Positions 1 to 8,871 are shown, numbered from the stretch's first letter. The stretch: 50,947 bases of DNA from Schlesneria paludicola DSM 18645 (GCA_945876035.1 CAMCMU010000035.1:1-50947), one strand, 5' to 3'. Translations and numbers: made by a program. The notes: a model not told the origin generated them from the sequence alone.

Positions 1-472
1 CGAACGAGTGCTGTGACTCGAATGCGAAACATCGCCCCCACGACGCGTCGAGGATTGACTAGGCCAAGCTCATGACGCGGGTGGGAGGAGGAGTTTCCCC
101 ACGCGTGTCCGAGTTGCGGCGGCGACATCCGGCTGATCGCGTTCATCACAGAGCCTGCACCCATCCGCAAGATCCTCGCTCATCTCGGTGAGCCGCTGCA
201 ACCGCCTTCCGTTTCTCCCGCCAACCGACTGGGGCGAGCTCGTCTAGACCCATGACGACCGGGACATCTTCGAGGCGTCGCCCGACGAGTTTCCCGTGAT
301 CGACATCCACAGCCTCTGTCAATCGCTCCGCCTCTTGGCCGGATTGAGAAACGGACTGCGTTGAGCGTGAAACTCAACCTGGCCAGCGGTGGTTGGGGGG
401 ATTTTCAGGGCTTGGGGCAGGGCCCGCGGCGTCTCCAACGGGCCCATGCGCGAAGAATCAGCCGCTTGTCGC
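1..472 (+). pseudogene. IS91-family transposase C-terminal remnant (copy A)
   Basis: Broken frames on the + strand spell the C-terminal end of an IS91-type (HUH, Y2) transposase. The recognisable pieces are a CPSCGGDIRLIAFI-like zinc-ribbon end (here read as CELRRRH plus DIRLIAFI across a frameshift), then EPAPIRKILAHLGEPLQPP, and a tail ending near a DIHS motif at about 300-315. Homology to the second copy at 8090-8823 continues through non-coding DNA and stops at GCCGCTTGTCGC (461-472), so this is probably the 3' end of the element. Frameshifts and an in-frame TAG near 245 rule out function. The 5' portion lies outside the window or is lost. The family call rests on my memory of IS91 C-termini; the copy-to-copy match is seen directly. 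Confidence 0.75.
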
Positions 473-525
473 TATCCCATCCATGACCGTAGTGCCGGTG
501 ATCTGGCTATCCTTTCCTTATCCTT

Positions 526-1728
526 TTATCGCCTTGCCTTATCGAAGTGCCATTCAGAACTGAACCCTTTTTGGAGGCTGTTAAGCACTTTGGCAAAATC
601 TTCGTTGTCGGCGGATTCCTCTTGAAGGATTTCGTGGCTGCCGTTCTCGAGGTCCGCGAGTACGTCGTCCGGAAGCTGTCGCAACTCCTGGCCGTAAACG
701 ACCCGAAGGTCACGCAAGCACGCACTATTTTTCTTCTGTAGTCGCTGGCGGGAATCTCGCACGTTGGCAATTTGTGAGGACCGGATTGCGGCTAATTCCG
801 ACGGCGAGAACCGATCGGTCCGGTAGAAGAGGAACGAAATGGTGGCAGGGGACTGCCAGGGCGTCGTGTAGTAATACTGGACGCCGGTTGCCGCGATCCC
901 TGCCGAATAAATCAAATTGCTGTCTATGCAAGGGGTGACGAATTCTGCGGCTTGGAGTTCACAGGTTCCGAATATCAAGCCGTCTTCCGGACAATTGTCA
1001 CCGCTTAACTCCCCTTTGAAGCCGGCGATGATATTGGCCACGCTTCCTCCGACAGCTCCAATGAAACTCATTTGTGGGTACGCTCTCTGCATCGCTTGCT
1101 GCCCGAATCCGAAAGTCCGCATCAAGAAACCCGTTGAATAGTTTTCCTTGGTCAGATCGATCTTGCTCATCCCGGCGGATTGTGCGGCGTTTGCGACAAC
1201 CGGCACGACTTCCAGGCAACGATGATATCCGTATTCGTGAACCATGATGTGCTTGAGCAGGTCAAGCCCGCCCCCATGGGTCAGCCATTCGAGATAACAT
1301 TCCACGTTTGGTCCGAAGGGAATGCTCTCTCCGTAAAGCCGGAGCACATCATCCAATGCGGGAATGCCCGATTTTTGGAGGACCAGAATATCGATGCCCA
1401 TGTCGATCTGGCCCGCATTGACAGCATTGAGTATTCCTGTGCCAAAGGAAGGCGATGCGTAGGAAACCTTCAGACGGGAGCGTCTTTGAAGTGCGTCAAC
1501 GAATTCTTGAACGCCTTCCCCAAGCGTATTCGGCAACGGCGCAAATCGGCTGTCGAGGACCACCGTTCGCGGGGCCGTTCGGCGTGGTCCGGCGCTGCTC
1601 GATGTGACCGGAAGCATTCCCGCGGCAGCAACCGCCCCAAAGCCGCACAGCCGCAGCGCTTCGCGGCGGAAAATCGGATTTGAACAATTGTCCTTGGTTG
1701 AATTTTTGGAGTTGATGTTGTTACGCAT
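526..1728 (-). CDS. TRAP-type transporter substrate-binding protein (DctP-like), orphan
   Basis: A 400-residue exported solute-binding protein of the TRAP (DctP) type, which would deliver a carboxylic acid or similar solute to a DctQM permease. Residues 20-42 form a Tat-like signal (FRREALR followed by a hydrophobic stretch ending near Ser-Ser-Ala-Gly). Typical features include a segment on forming a product list from residues 70-110 (ASPSFGTGILNAVNAGQIDMG), a domain-swap-like W/Y-rich middle, and a long helical C-terminus with ELRQLPDDVLADL. The start is the only ATG near the Tat motif and has no clear Shine-Dalgarno site. No DctQ or DctM gene is adjacent, so the permease must be elsewhere or absent. 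The gene follows the dockerin gene on the same strand and carries a similar upstream block (1738-1813). The ligand is unknown. Confidence 0.72.
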   Translation of the reverse strand: MRNNINSKNSTKDNCSNPIFRREALRLCGFGAVAAAGMLPVTSSSAGPRRTAPRTVVLDSRFAPLPNTLGEGVQEFVDALQRRSRLKVSYASPSFGTGILNAVNAGQIDMGIDILVLQKSGIPALDDVLRLYGESIPFGPNVECYLEWLTHGGGLDLLKHIMVHEYGYHRCLEVVPVVANAAQSAGMSKIDLTKENYSTGFLMRTFGFGQQAMQRAYPQMSFIGAVGGSVANIIAGFKGELSGDNCPEDGLIFGTCELQAAEFVTPCIDSNLIYSAGIAATGVQYYYTTPWQSPATISFLFYRTDRFSPSELAAIRSSQIANVRDSRQRLQKKNSACLRDLRVVYGQELRQLPDDVLADLENGSHEILQEESADNEDFAKVLNSLQKGFSSEWHFDKARR

Positions 1729-1737
1729 AGGAATCCC

Positions 1738-1813
1738 GGTAACGTCCTAACCTTAGTTGAAAACGGGTTGGTGAAAAGAATTATTCAGGCGGCCTTTGAA
1801 CCTTTTGTAAGCC
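1738..1813 (-). promoter_or_regulatory. Leader element shared with the dockerin gene (copy 1)
   Basis: Read on the minus strand, this block aligns without gaps to 2851-2928 over about 70 bp. Shared words in order are AGGTTCAA, ATAATCTTTT/ATAATTCTTTT, CACCAAC, TTTCAACTAA and GGACGTT. Within it TTACAA and AATAAT lie 19 bp apart, which could be a sigma-70-like promoter with a long spacer. It ends about 10 bp from the TRAP binding-protein start. Similarity fades on both sides, so the block itself is what is conserved or duplicated. Confidence 0.55.
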
Positions 1814-1930
1814 TAGATTGGTGACTGTCAGTCAATCTCAATCGGGAGCCACTGGACACGCCGCCCGCTCTATTTATTGAGGCCCTGATTTCGGAGGATT
1901 GCAACCCACGCGTTTTTCCCTCAAATGCTC

Positions 1931-2752
1931 TCAGTCGCGGTCGCCTTTCGATGTGTGGTGTTTCTCCCGGATCAGGCGTTGGATTTCCTTCACATCGCGG
2001 CTGTCGATCTTGCCGGTATTATTGAAATCCCCAGCGGCGATCTGACTCGGTGTCAGATCGAGTGCGTCTTTGGACAACCGTCGCGCCAGCTCGGAATCGG
2101 CATGGTTCAGGACTCCATCCCCATTCACATCGCCGGGGAAATACTTGTCGTCCGTCAAAAAAGAAGAGTCCACCGCAAAATAACTTTCCACGTTCACGTT
2201 CCCCCGTCCGTTTCGGCCCCGGATCAGCTTCGACAGGGAAATGTCGGTGAAACGCGCGCCGGGTGGGATCTCGCCGTCGGTCAGCAGGATGAATTTGCGG
2301 TCCTTGGAAATGGTGATCTTCTGGAAGATGTCGGAGATGACCTGCTGGTCTCCGGTCACATCGCCAAAAATCGCCTCGGTCGGCGCCCCGCGGTCAAAGA
2401 TGTATTCCGGGTCGTCGTTTCCAGTTTCCACGGCCGTTCCCACGATGCGCAGCGCTAGACCGGTCATGGTGTGGTCCGTGTCGTTCTCTATGTTGTAAAT
2501 ATTGTGAACCGGATCGCTCGGGTAACCCACGCCGTAGGTATACACTTCGCCCGGCTCCGCAAGAAACCAGCTGACCGGCCACAAGTTGATGTCGTTTTCA
2601 TCGTAGGGAACCTGATTGATGACGGGTTCCATCATCACACCCAACGGCGCTCGGGCTGACGACGCACTGCACAGCGCAGCCACCGCAAACGCCAGCGTGC
2701 AGAGAATGGGACGTAGACCGAGTAAGGATGTATGTCTCAATAAATCGTTCAT
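1931..2752 (-). CDS. Secreted protein with C-terminal type I dockerin-like repeat pair
   Basis: A 273-residue exported protein. Residues 1-35 are a signal peptide (hydrophobic LCTLAFAVAALCSAS then ASSARA). The body (40-200) is not assigned; it resembles secreted planctomycete proteins with acidic, Gly-rich beta-type sequence. The C-terminus holds two EF-hand-like repeats: DVNGDGVLNHADSELARRL (about 208-226) and GDFNNTGKIDSRDVKEIQRL (about 243-262), the spacing and calcium-ligand pattern of a type I dockerin. Such modules occur widely in planctomycetes without a classical cellulosome, so binding to a cohesin partner is inference. The gene lies upstream of the TRAP binding-protein gene on the same strand with a 202-bp gap that carries a second leader copy, so the two are probably transcribed separately. 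Confidence 0.7.
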   Translation of the reverse strand: MNDLLRHTSLLGLRPILCTLAFAVAALCSASSARAPLGVMMEPVINQVPYDENDINLWPVSWFLAEPGEVYTYGVGYPSDPVHNIYNIENDTDHTMTGLALRIVGTAVETGNDDPEYIFDRGAPTEAIFGDVTGDQQVISDIFQKITISKDRKFILLTDGEIPPGARFTDISLSKLIRGRNGRGNVNVESYFAVDSSFLTDDKYFPGDVNGDGVLNHADSELARRLSKDALDLTPSQIAAGDFNNTGKIDSRDVKEIQRLIREKHHTSKGDRD

Positions 2753-2850
2753 AATTTTTCTTTAAACGGGTAAGGAATTTAGTGCTCGAGAAAAAGTGAA
2801 GGCTGCGCAATTTCTGCTCATTTGCTAGGCTTCAAACTGAGGGTTGGGTT

Positions 2851-2928
2851 TGGGAACGTCCCGCGGTTAGTTGAAAGTGTGTTGGTGAAAAAGATTATCA
2901 TCCAGACTCTTGAACCTGTTGCAAGACT
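2851..2928 (-). promoter_or_regulatory. Leader element shared with the TRAP binding-protein gene (copy 2)
   Basis: Partner of 1738-1813. On the minus strand it contains TTGCAA and GATAAT separated by 19 bp, then CACCAAC, TTTCAACTAA and GGGACGTT. It lies about 100 bp upstream of the dockerin-gene ATG, further than copy 1 is from its gene, so a fixed distance to the start codon is not conserved. Confidence 0.55.
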
Positions 2929-3169
2929 CGTCCTCAAATAAGCGAACATTTAGCGGTTGAGGAAATTCCGTCTGCGCGTAGAGCGTCAATCGCGGTTTAT
3001 CGCGATGTTTGAATCGAGTTGATTGTTATGCATTGGTCGTTGTTTCTGTCGGTGGATTTCTATTTGGGAGCGGCTTGCCGAAGACGTCCTGATCTGCGGC
3101 TTTTGTGTCGAGCTGTTTCCAGTTCGACGTCACATGGCTAAATCTGCGGACTGTCGCACAATCGAAAGA

Positions 3170-3928
3170 ACGCCGGTGTCAGATCGGTCCAGTTCAGCGG
3201 GCGATAGACGGTCTTGCGAGCATGCCGGATGATCTGACACGGCACATGGATCATCTAGTCGAGAACGGTTCGAAACTCCATCGTCAGCAGTCGTGTGCGT
3301 TCTGCTTCGTGCCTTGGTCGGTGGCGTAGTGACGCCGGCAGCAGCAGAGCGGACACGCTTTCAGCGTCCATGCCAGGGACGTCATCTGCCTGTATGCACC
3401 GTTGCTCAGCAAGTTGTCCGTGGGAGCACACAGCGAGCGAACACCGCTCTTCAATTGCGCGATCAGGTTCTCCTGATCACATCGCTTGTTGCCATGGAAC
3501 ACGATCTGTTCGGGCGTGACGGACTTGCCATCGTTGCTGATGTAGAACCGGTAGCGAATCTCATCGAACAGCACAGTCTCACCCTTTTCCTTCGTGATGT
3601 TCTTCCGGACGACAATCATCCGATAACTGCGATGGCAGGCCGTCGGCCTGTATTCGAACTCAGCGACATCTTCGCGTTCCAGTTCCAGATGTTCATAGCC
3701 GCGTTGACGAATGACCTGCCGTTTGACATTCACGGGTTTCGCTCGTTCGGTTGTCGCGATGGTCCGCTCGGATCGCTTCAGCGATTTCCATGCGGATTCC
3801 GGCAAATCTTCGGCCAGAGCCTTGAGATTTGCTCGGTTCTCGTAGCCGAAATTGAACTTCACACCCTGCTCATTCCAACGATCCAGATGCTCGGTCTGAC
3901 TGAAACTTGCAGTCGCCTCGCATTAGCC
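3170..3928 (-). pseudogene. IS1380-family transposase remnant
   Basis: The C-terminal part of an IS1380-type DDE transposase. Motifs seen in order are FSQTEHLDRWNEQGV and FGYENRANLKAL near the 5' end (about 3830-3920), then EIRYRFYISND, the strongly typical RCDQENLIAQLKSGV, and SLAWTLKA. The main open frame ends at 3284. Similarity goes on in another frame (KQNAHDC against EAERTRLLTMEFRTVL), then meets an in-frame TAG at 3255-3257, then continues as MIHVPCQIIRHARKTVYRPL to about 3170. The N-terminal half and the terminal inverted repeats were not found. One frameshift plus one nonsense codon make it non-functional. Confidence 0.85.
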
Positions 3929-4080
3929 TGAGACGCCAAACGAGTGCACTGTCAACAATGAAACGCGGAGAGCAGCGTTGGAAAGTGGTCCGGAATTAAT
4001 ATTGCGGAGCACCCTTGGGAACAGTGACCTGATGGTTTCAGCCCCCGTTTTCAAGCTTGAGGAGACCAGCAACAACATCT

Positions 4081-4539
4081 TCATTGCGGAGAAAACAAAC
4101 ATCGACCGGATTCACGACAGACATCGCAGCCGGTGGCGGTGTTTGGCGAAAGGGCCTGTTCCCGGCAGTGTTGGATGCGGTCGTTGATGATAGTGAGCAT
4201 TCCCGGGTGCAGACCAAAGGGAGCCGTCACAAGCCAGCGAACCTCGGGATGGAGTTTGGCGGCGTTTTTCACGAGGGCTGGAATATCTTCAGTCCAGTGG
4301 CGGCCAGGAGATAGAAAATACGGAAAGACGATGATTTCCATGGCACCGCGCGCGACGCATTTCGTGAAAGCTTGAGCAATCGTCGGCTCGGCAAGTTCCA
4401 TATGCGCGGGTTCAACGATCGCGTACTGGGACTGGGTAGCAAAACGATCGGCGGCGGTGTGGAGCATCTGATTGCTCTCACGGCGGCGCGAGCCGTGATC
4501 GACGATGATGATTCCGGTGATAGAGGATGGATCAGGCAT
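4081..4539 (-). CDS. CbiX/SirB-type sirohydrochlorin chelatase-like protein
   Basis: A 152-residue protein of the short class II chelatase family, whose members insert cobalt or iron into sirohydrochlorin for cobalamin or siroheme synthesis. The N-terminus carries IIIVDHGSRRRESN with the catalytic-type His near residue 15. It is followed by VEPAHMELAEPTI (second conserved His near 46) and the active-site loop FPYFLSPGRHWTEDIP (about 72-87). The C-terminus has three cysteines spaced C-x2-C-x5-C (GCDVCRESGRC). Some CbiX proteins carry a Cys-rich metal or Fe-S motif at the C-terminus, so this could be a small metal site (inference). No other cobalamin or siroheme gene is close. Single domain length fits CbiX-short or SirB halves. 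Start at the first ATG; no clear ribosome-binding site. Confidence 0.75.
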   Translation of the reverse strand: MPDPSSITGIIIVDHGSRRRESNQMLHTAADRFATQSQYAIVEPAHMELAEPTIAQAFTKCVARGAMEIIVFPYFLSPGRHWTEDIPALVKNAAKLHPEVRWLVTAPFGLHPGMLTIINDRIQHCREQALSPNTATGCDVCRESGRCLFSPQ

Positions 4540-4701
4540 TTTCTGGACGATGTATTTTCTGGAACATGTAACTGTCGAGAGATTTGTGAGAATTTAGCTT
4601 GCCGAGGATTGATAAAATCGCTTGAGTCTCGCACACAGGTTTTTCCCGGCTTGTCATGCATGCGACGCCGTTGCTGCAACTTGCCGTTCGCCAATGAGAG
4701 A

Positions 4702-5150
4702 CTAGGCTGGGACTGCGACGCTGTCCAGTAGTGCTTTCAGGATCTGTGCGGCGTTCTGGCAGTAGCCTTGACGAAGGACTCGGCGGCACACGATTCGATG
4801 AGCCGGAACGGGGATCGCGACCTGCTCAATGTCCTCCGGGATCACGTAATTGCGGCCTTCGACATACGCCATTGCCTGAGTCGCTCGATAAAGTGTCAAG
4901 CCTCGTCGAGTGCTCACATCGAGCGTCCATTCATGATGAGACCGAGTGCGCGTTGTGAGCTCAAGCATGTCTTCGGCTTGAGATTGATCAACAGTAACGG
5001 CTTGGACCTGTTTCTGCAGTTCGAGAACTTCGTCAGCGTTGGTCACTGCAAGTCGGCCGTCCGCAGCCTGACCGGACCGATGTCGCTGCTGGATTTCGAA
5101 ATCTGTCTAGCGATCGGGATAGCCAACGCTCAGACACATCATAAAACGAG
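4702..5150 (-). pseudogene. MoxR-family AAA ATPase, C-terminal relic with in-frame stop
   Basis: The minus strand encodes the AAA lid domain of a MoxR ATPase. From the broken end it reads RFMMCLSVGYPDR, then TAG (5107-5109), then TDFEIQQRHR, LELTTRTRSH, DVSTRRGLTLYRATQAMAYV, EGRNYVIPEDIEQVAIPVPAHRI and a short tail ending at 4702. The frame holds on both sides of the TAG, so the stop replaces a residue that MoxR proteins usually have as Gln or a similar residue. Walker A, Walker B and sensor regions are missing upstream of about 5150. The truncation point adjoins unrelated sequence, so the gene was cut by a rearrangement and then decayed. No BatA or VWA partners are nearby. Confidence 0.75.
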
Positions 5151-5455
5151 TGTGTGGCACGCCCAGAATCCTTGATGGGCGTGGTGCTTACCAAAACTCC
5201 ACGGACTCCCTCAAGTCTCACCCCCGGCGAGCCCGGTCGGTCACCGAAGAGACCGTTAGAAGCGGCCCTGCATGGCTCACGACTACGCTCGATGGCGATT
5301 GATGCTGTTTGTATTATTGACCATCGGCTTGATCTTTCTTGTACTAAGCACTGAGCTTGAAGCAAACTGGGTCACCCCGCGTCTGTTCGATGCCCCGCCG
5401 TTCATCCGGCGTTTTTTGCATCAGGGCCACCTCAAAAAATCAAAGCTCTGCAGCC

Positions 5456-5703
5456 CCGCTGCGTCCCGTCGCTACGAGCGTCGCCGGTCCGAGAAGACGC
5501 CGCTCGACAAGATCGTCACCGAACAAATCGAGAGCGAGCTCGAATGGTGAAGCGTTCATGAGCGGCCCTTTTTGTCACACGCCGAGGAGGAGTTTCGGGG
5601 GTCTCTGCAGTGCGGCATCCTCTGCTTCAGGTTCGCACGAGCGCGGTGCACGGGGTGCTGCAGGGGATTCGTTGTGGCGTTTTCGTGTCAGGGCAGCGGG
5701 GTT
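5456..5703 (+). pseudogene. IS91-family transposase N-terminal fragment
   Basis: One + frame reads RRYERRRSEKTPLDKIVTEQI, then ESELEW, a TGA (5548-5550), then SVHERPFLSHAEEEFRGSL, QCGILCFRFARARCTGC and FVVAFSCQGSGV. This matches the N-terminal domain and Cys-rich zinc motif of IS91-type transposases, in which a CPSC motif would come next. The match stops at about 5703, within a few bases of the stop codon of the convergent hydrolase gene (5704). A short membrane-like ORF from 5272 runs into it in the same frame, but its N-terminal part is not recognisable as IS91 and may be chance. The middle, tyrosine-containing part of the transposase is absent. Confidence 0.72.
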
Positions 5704-6951
5704 TTAAGGACTGACGCTCTGTGGTGTCTGCGCACGCATGGAATCAAACCATTTCTTCCACTCTGCCACGGCTCGGGCATATGTGCCGCGATGATTCGCA
5801 TCAGCCCCAGAGCTGATTGCTTCGACCTGAGTGTTGCCCATGGCGCGCTGGTAGATGGAAGGTAGTCGAGCTAAATCATTAGTTAGGCACTCATCGATTT
5901 CGCCATAGTACATCCGAACGTTCGTCTTCACTTGCCAGCGGTAGGCGTACAGTTTCTGAATGAGATTTCCATAAGCAGTTCCGGCAAAGTAGTTTGGGTC
6001 GAAATACTCCTTGCGAATCAACTTATGCAGATCGCCTGGCCATGGTTCAGTATAGGCCTCTTTCATGTAGATCCGGCGGGCCAACTCGTATTGTTCCTCT
6101 GTAAACAACGCTTTGGCTAATCCGGGAACGCCGTAGTACTCCTCGTAGGAGAACGCGGTCAGGATGAACATGGCGGACACCCACGGCGCGTCGATGGGGC
6201 GCGGATGATTCAGGAACCCGCTCAGCATCACAAATCCATCGCATTGGGCACATGCCGTGCTCGCCGCGGCAACAGCAATGTTGTTCTTCTCAAGGGTTTC
6301 GAGGAAGCCCATACTTACGACGCCGCCCTGGGACCAGCCAGTAAGAAAGAGTTGCTTCATGGCAATTCCTTCGTTGGCAAGTACCGCAAGCGAGGCGCGG
6401 TACATATCCATGCACGCTTGCTGATGGCTTGCCATGACCATGTAGCCATCCTGTTCAGTGGATGTCCCCAGTCCGAAGCAGTCGGCTCCGATGACGACGT
6501 ACCCCTGACCGGCAAACTGTGAGATCATCAACTGCGTCTCGGGAGACTGTTCGTGGAACGAAGGAACAGATAGTTTTTCCATCACGGTTCCGTGTTGGTA
6601 GGAGACCATCGGCAGCGACTTCTCAGTCGTCTCTGGAATCACAATCAATCCGGATGCAACGGTCGGGCGATTGTTGCGTTCTGGAATTACCGAGGGATAG
6701 GTGATTCGATACATTCGCACCGCGTTGCGTGCGGGCGTGTAGGTCACTGGCATGTGCGTGAACGTTGGAGCGTCCGTCGTCAATATCTGATTGAGACGGT
6801 CGACCTCGTAGCGGCCAATAAATTCGTACTGAACTCCCGCCGCCACCGGCACAGGTTTCGTATCCTCACGACAGGAATTCGGTACCTGAGCAACTGCGGC
6901 AAGCAGGGGGATTTCAACGAACGTCATGAGGATGTGCAACGCGTACTTCAT
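5704..6951 (-). CDS. Secreted alpha/beta hydrolase (secretory lipase/esterase-like)
   Basis: A 415-residue exported hydrolase starting at MKYALHIL, the ATG that gives a proper signal peptide (hydrophobic about 4-22); an earlier in-frame ATG would add 13 residues before it. The alpha/beta-hydrolase core includes SGLIVIPE, YQHGT, GYVVIGADCFGLG and the nucleophile elbow GWSQGG with Ser near residue 207. A late Asp in YYGEIDEC and a His in DANHRGTY complete a plausible Ser-Asp-His triad. The layout fits bacterial relatives of secretory lipases that act on esters outside the cytoplasm; the substrate is unknown. It is a single gene: the convergent IS91 fragment abuts its 3' end and there is no gene for about 1.1 kb upstream. 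It appears intact in an otherwise eroded region. Confidence 0.72.
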   Translation of the reverse strand: MKYALHILMTFVEIPLLAAVAQVPNSCREDTKPVPVAAGVQYEFIGRYEVDRLNQILTTDAPTFTHMPVTYTPARNAVRMYRITYPSVIPERNNRPTVASGLIVIPETTEKSLPMVSYQHGTVMEKLSVPSFHEQSPETQLMISQFAGQGYVVIGADCFGLGTSTEQDGYMVMASHQQACMDMYRASLAVLANEGIAMKQLFLTGWSQGGVVSMGFLETLEKNNIAVAAASTACAQCDGFVMLSGFLNHPRPIDAPWVSAMFILTAFSYEEYYGVPGLAKALFTEEQYELARRIYMKEAYTEPWPGDLHKLIRKEYFDPNYFAGTAYGNLIQKLYAYRWQVKTNVRMYYGEIDECLTNDLARLPSIYQRAMGNTQVEAISSGADANHRGTYARAVAEWKKWFDSMRAQTPQSVSP

Positions 6952-8089
6952 AGTCAATCTGATGGTTCTTGGCCCGGTGGCGGCTGGCATGTTCTAATGG
7001 CCAATTCCCATCAGAAAACGGATCGGTTAAGCCGTGAATTTGGAAATCTTTCCAACGTGGGTATGGTATCCCAAAATTTTCCGGGGCGATGGTTTATTTT
7101 CATTGGGATCGCGGTGAGTGATTTGTTGATCCAAGTGCGGACCTGTTCACAATTTTGTCAAGATTTGCACACTCGCCCCATTTTTCACTGGCCGATTTTT
7201 TTAATGTCCCGGAAAAATGTTTCGCCATTCGGGACTGGCCCCCCAAAGATCCGTGGGTCCACTCACGGGACATGGATTCAAAGGCCCTCTCCATCCTCGT
7301 CACCAGTTCTTCCGGTTTCATCAGAACCCACGTCGTCCGGCATCTGGACGCCATAGTAGACTTGTTGACAGCACTCGACGGAATGCCGCCGTAATAACCG
7401 CTCCCCGCAGGAGTCAAATTCTACGGGTGCGACATCCGTCAAACGGCGTCGCGGAGGGCATCGATAATCGTAGCGATTGACTGAGCGGTGGTCTGCTGAT
7501 CGGTTCTGACCGTGACGCGGTCGTGGCAGAGTTCGTCGCTCCTGCGGGCGAGTCCAAGAAGTCGGCTCTCCACGCCGCCATCGCCTCTGAAGGATTCTCG
7601 TCGCTCGAGTTCTTCGAGGGAGCACAGTGACGCCGAAGAAGAGAACGCGGAGAAGTTCCGCGGACAACAATTCCTGTGGGCGTTTGCCTCCCCGTCACTA
7701 GGGCGCACATCAACCAATGGCTCACGAGTGATCACGGGTGCCGCGGGAGACAACACGACAACCATAGCGAACGAAAGGAAGATACGAATGGCACAGGGGC
7801 TCACGCGGTTCACAAATGTGAAGAATCGGTAGGGGCTCAGCCGTCGGTTGCTGGGGAAATGTTTTGATTCGTTCCAGACCAAGATCACCGACTGTAGGCG
7901 GGTGCTGCCGAAGGCCGAGAGGGAGGATGATCGGTATTTTGAGCCGTTGTCCGCAGTGTTTGGCGCGCCAAGAAAGCTACCGGAACAGCGGAACGAATTC
8001 CTGAACGTGGTGGTAGAGATGGCTACCGATTACGGCGCGGCACGGCTGAGAAAGGCGATGGCCGGGGTGCCGATGATGTGGGTGGACTG
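6952..8089. other. About 1.1 kb without a recognisable gene
   Basis: Open frames occur on both strands (for example 7439-7888 minus, with a signal-peptide-like SFAMVVVLSPAAP stretch, and 7848-8090 plus, ending MAGVPMMWVD), but none shows a family signature. Base 7848-8090 runs straight into the IS91 copy B. The sequence is probably decayed genic DNA; I see no clear repeat, RNA gene or terminator in it. Confidence 0.4.
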
Positions 8090-8823
8090 AATCGGCACCA
8101 CGCGGCCGGGTGAGAATGGCGTCGTGGAACTCTCGCCGTTTGAGTTTCTTGACAGTTGGGCGGACCTGATACCGCCGCCCCGGACGCATCGGCACCGCGA
8201 CCAGGGGGCGTTCACGCCGAATCACCCGCTGCGGCCTGCCGTCACAGCACCGGCGATTGGCAACGCCGCGAAGCAGGGGGACGAGCCACCATGCGGGCAT
8301 GCGGGGCGGACCCAAGCCGCATACGCATACTGCGACTCGGGCGTTAAGCCACCCCCCACGGACACGTCGCGAATTGCTTGGGCCAAGCTCATGGCGCGGG
8401 TGGGGGAGGAGTTTCCCCTCGCGTGTCCGAGTTGCGGCGGCGACATCCGGCTGATCGCGTTCATCAACGAGCCTGCACCCCCTCCGCAAGATCCTCACGC
8501 ACCTCAGTAGGCCGCTCCAGCCGCCTCCCGTTTCTTCGGCTCACGCGGGCCGCCCACCGACTGGAACCAACGCGTGCTGGCGCATGACGAGCGGGAGATC
8601 TGTCAGTCATCGCCCGACGCGCTGCCCGCGATCGACATCCACAGCTTGTGACCAATGCCACGGCGAGTCCGGCGAGTCACAATCGCCCCGCTTCTTGGCC
8701 GGATTGAGAAACGGACTGCGCCCAGCGTAAAAATTAACCAGGCCAGCGTGTTGTTTGGGGGGAATTTCCAGCGCTCGCGGCGCCGCCGACGGCCCCGTGC
8801 CCGACGCATCCGCCGCTTGTCGC
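8090..8823 (+). pseudogene. IS91-family transposase C-terminal remnant (copy B)
   Basis: From about 8090 the frame reads TTRPGENGVVELSPFEFLD, then ADLIPPPRTHRHR, NHPLRPAVTAPAIGN, TSRIAWAKLMARVGEEFPLA, CPSCGGDIRLIAFINEPAP, and is then broken near 8480-8510 before the usual RKILTHLGEP region. These are hallmark IS91 C-terminal motifs. The sequence from 8384 to 8823 aligns with 72-472 (copy A), including non-coding DNA with GGCCGGATTGAGAAACGGAC, and both end at GCCGCTTGTCGC (here 8812-8823). This marks the likely 3' end of the element 49 bp before the next gene's ATG. The transposase start and middle are missing. Confidence 0.82.
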
Positions 8824-8871
8824 GAGCCCCTACATTGCCGAACTGCCATTAACAGGGCTATCCTTAAAGCT

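Noticed and set aside
1180-1683. A 167-codon + ORF
   Set aside because: It is antisense to the TRAP binding-protein gene and has no family motif.
2039-2061. 9-bp inverted repeat (CGATCTGAC/GTCAGATCG)
   Set aside because: It lies inside the dockerin coding sequence and has no T-run; chance or codon-driven is more likely.
5272-5455. Small membrane protein ORF with a hydrophobic N-terminus
   Set aside because: It runs in frame into the IS91 fragment and has no ribosome-binding site; the hydrophobic run may be chance, so it is only mentioned with that fragment.
8755-8871. 39-codon upstream extension of the sensor-carrier gene
   Set aside because: These codons are the homologous tail of the IS91 copy, so the ATG at 8872 is the likely start.
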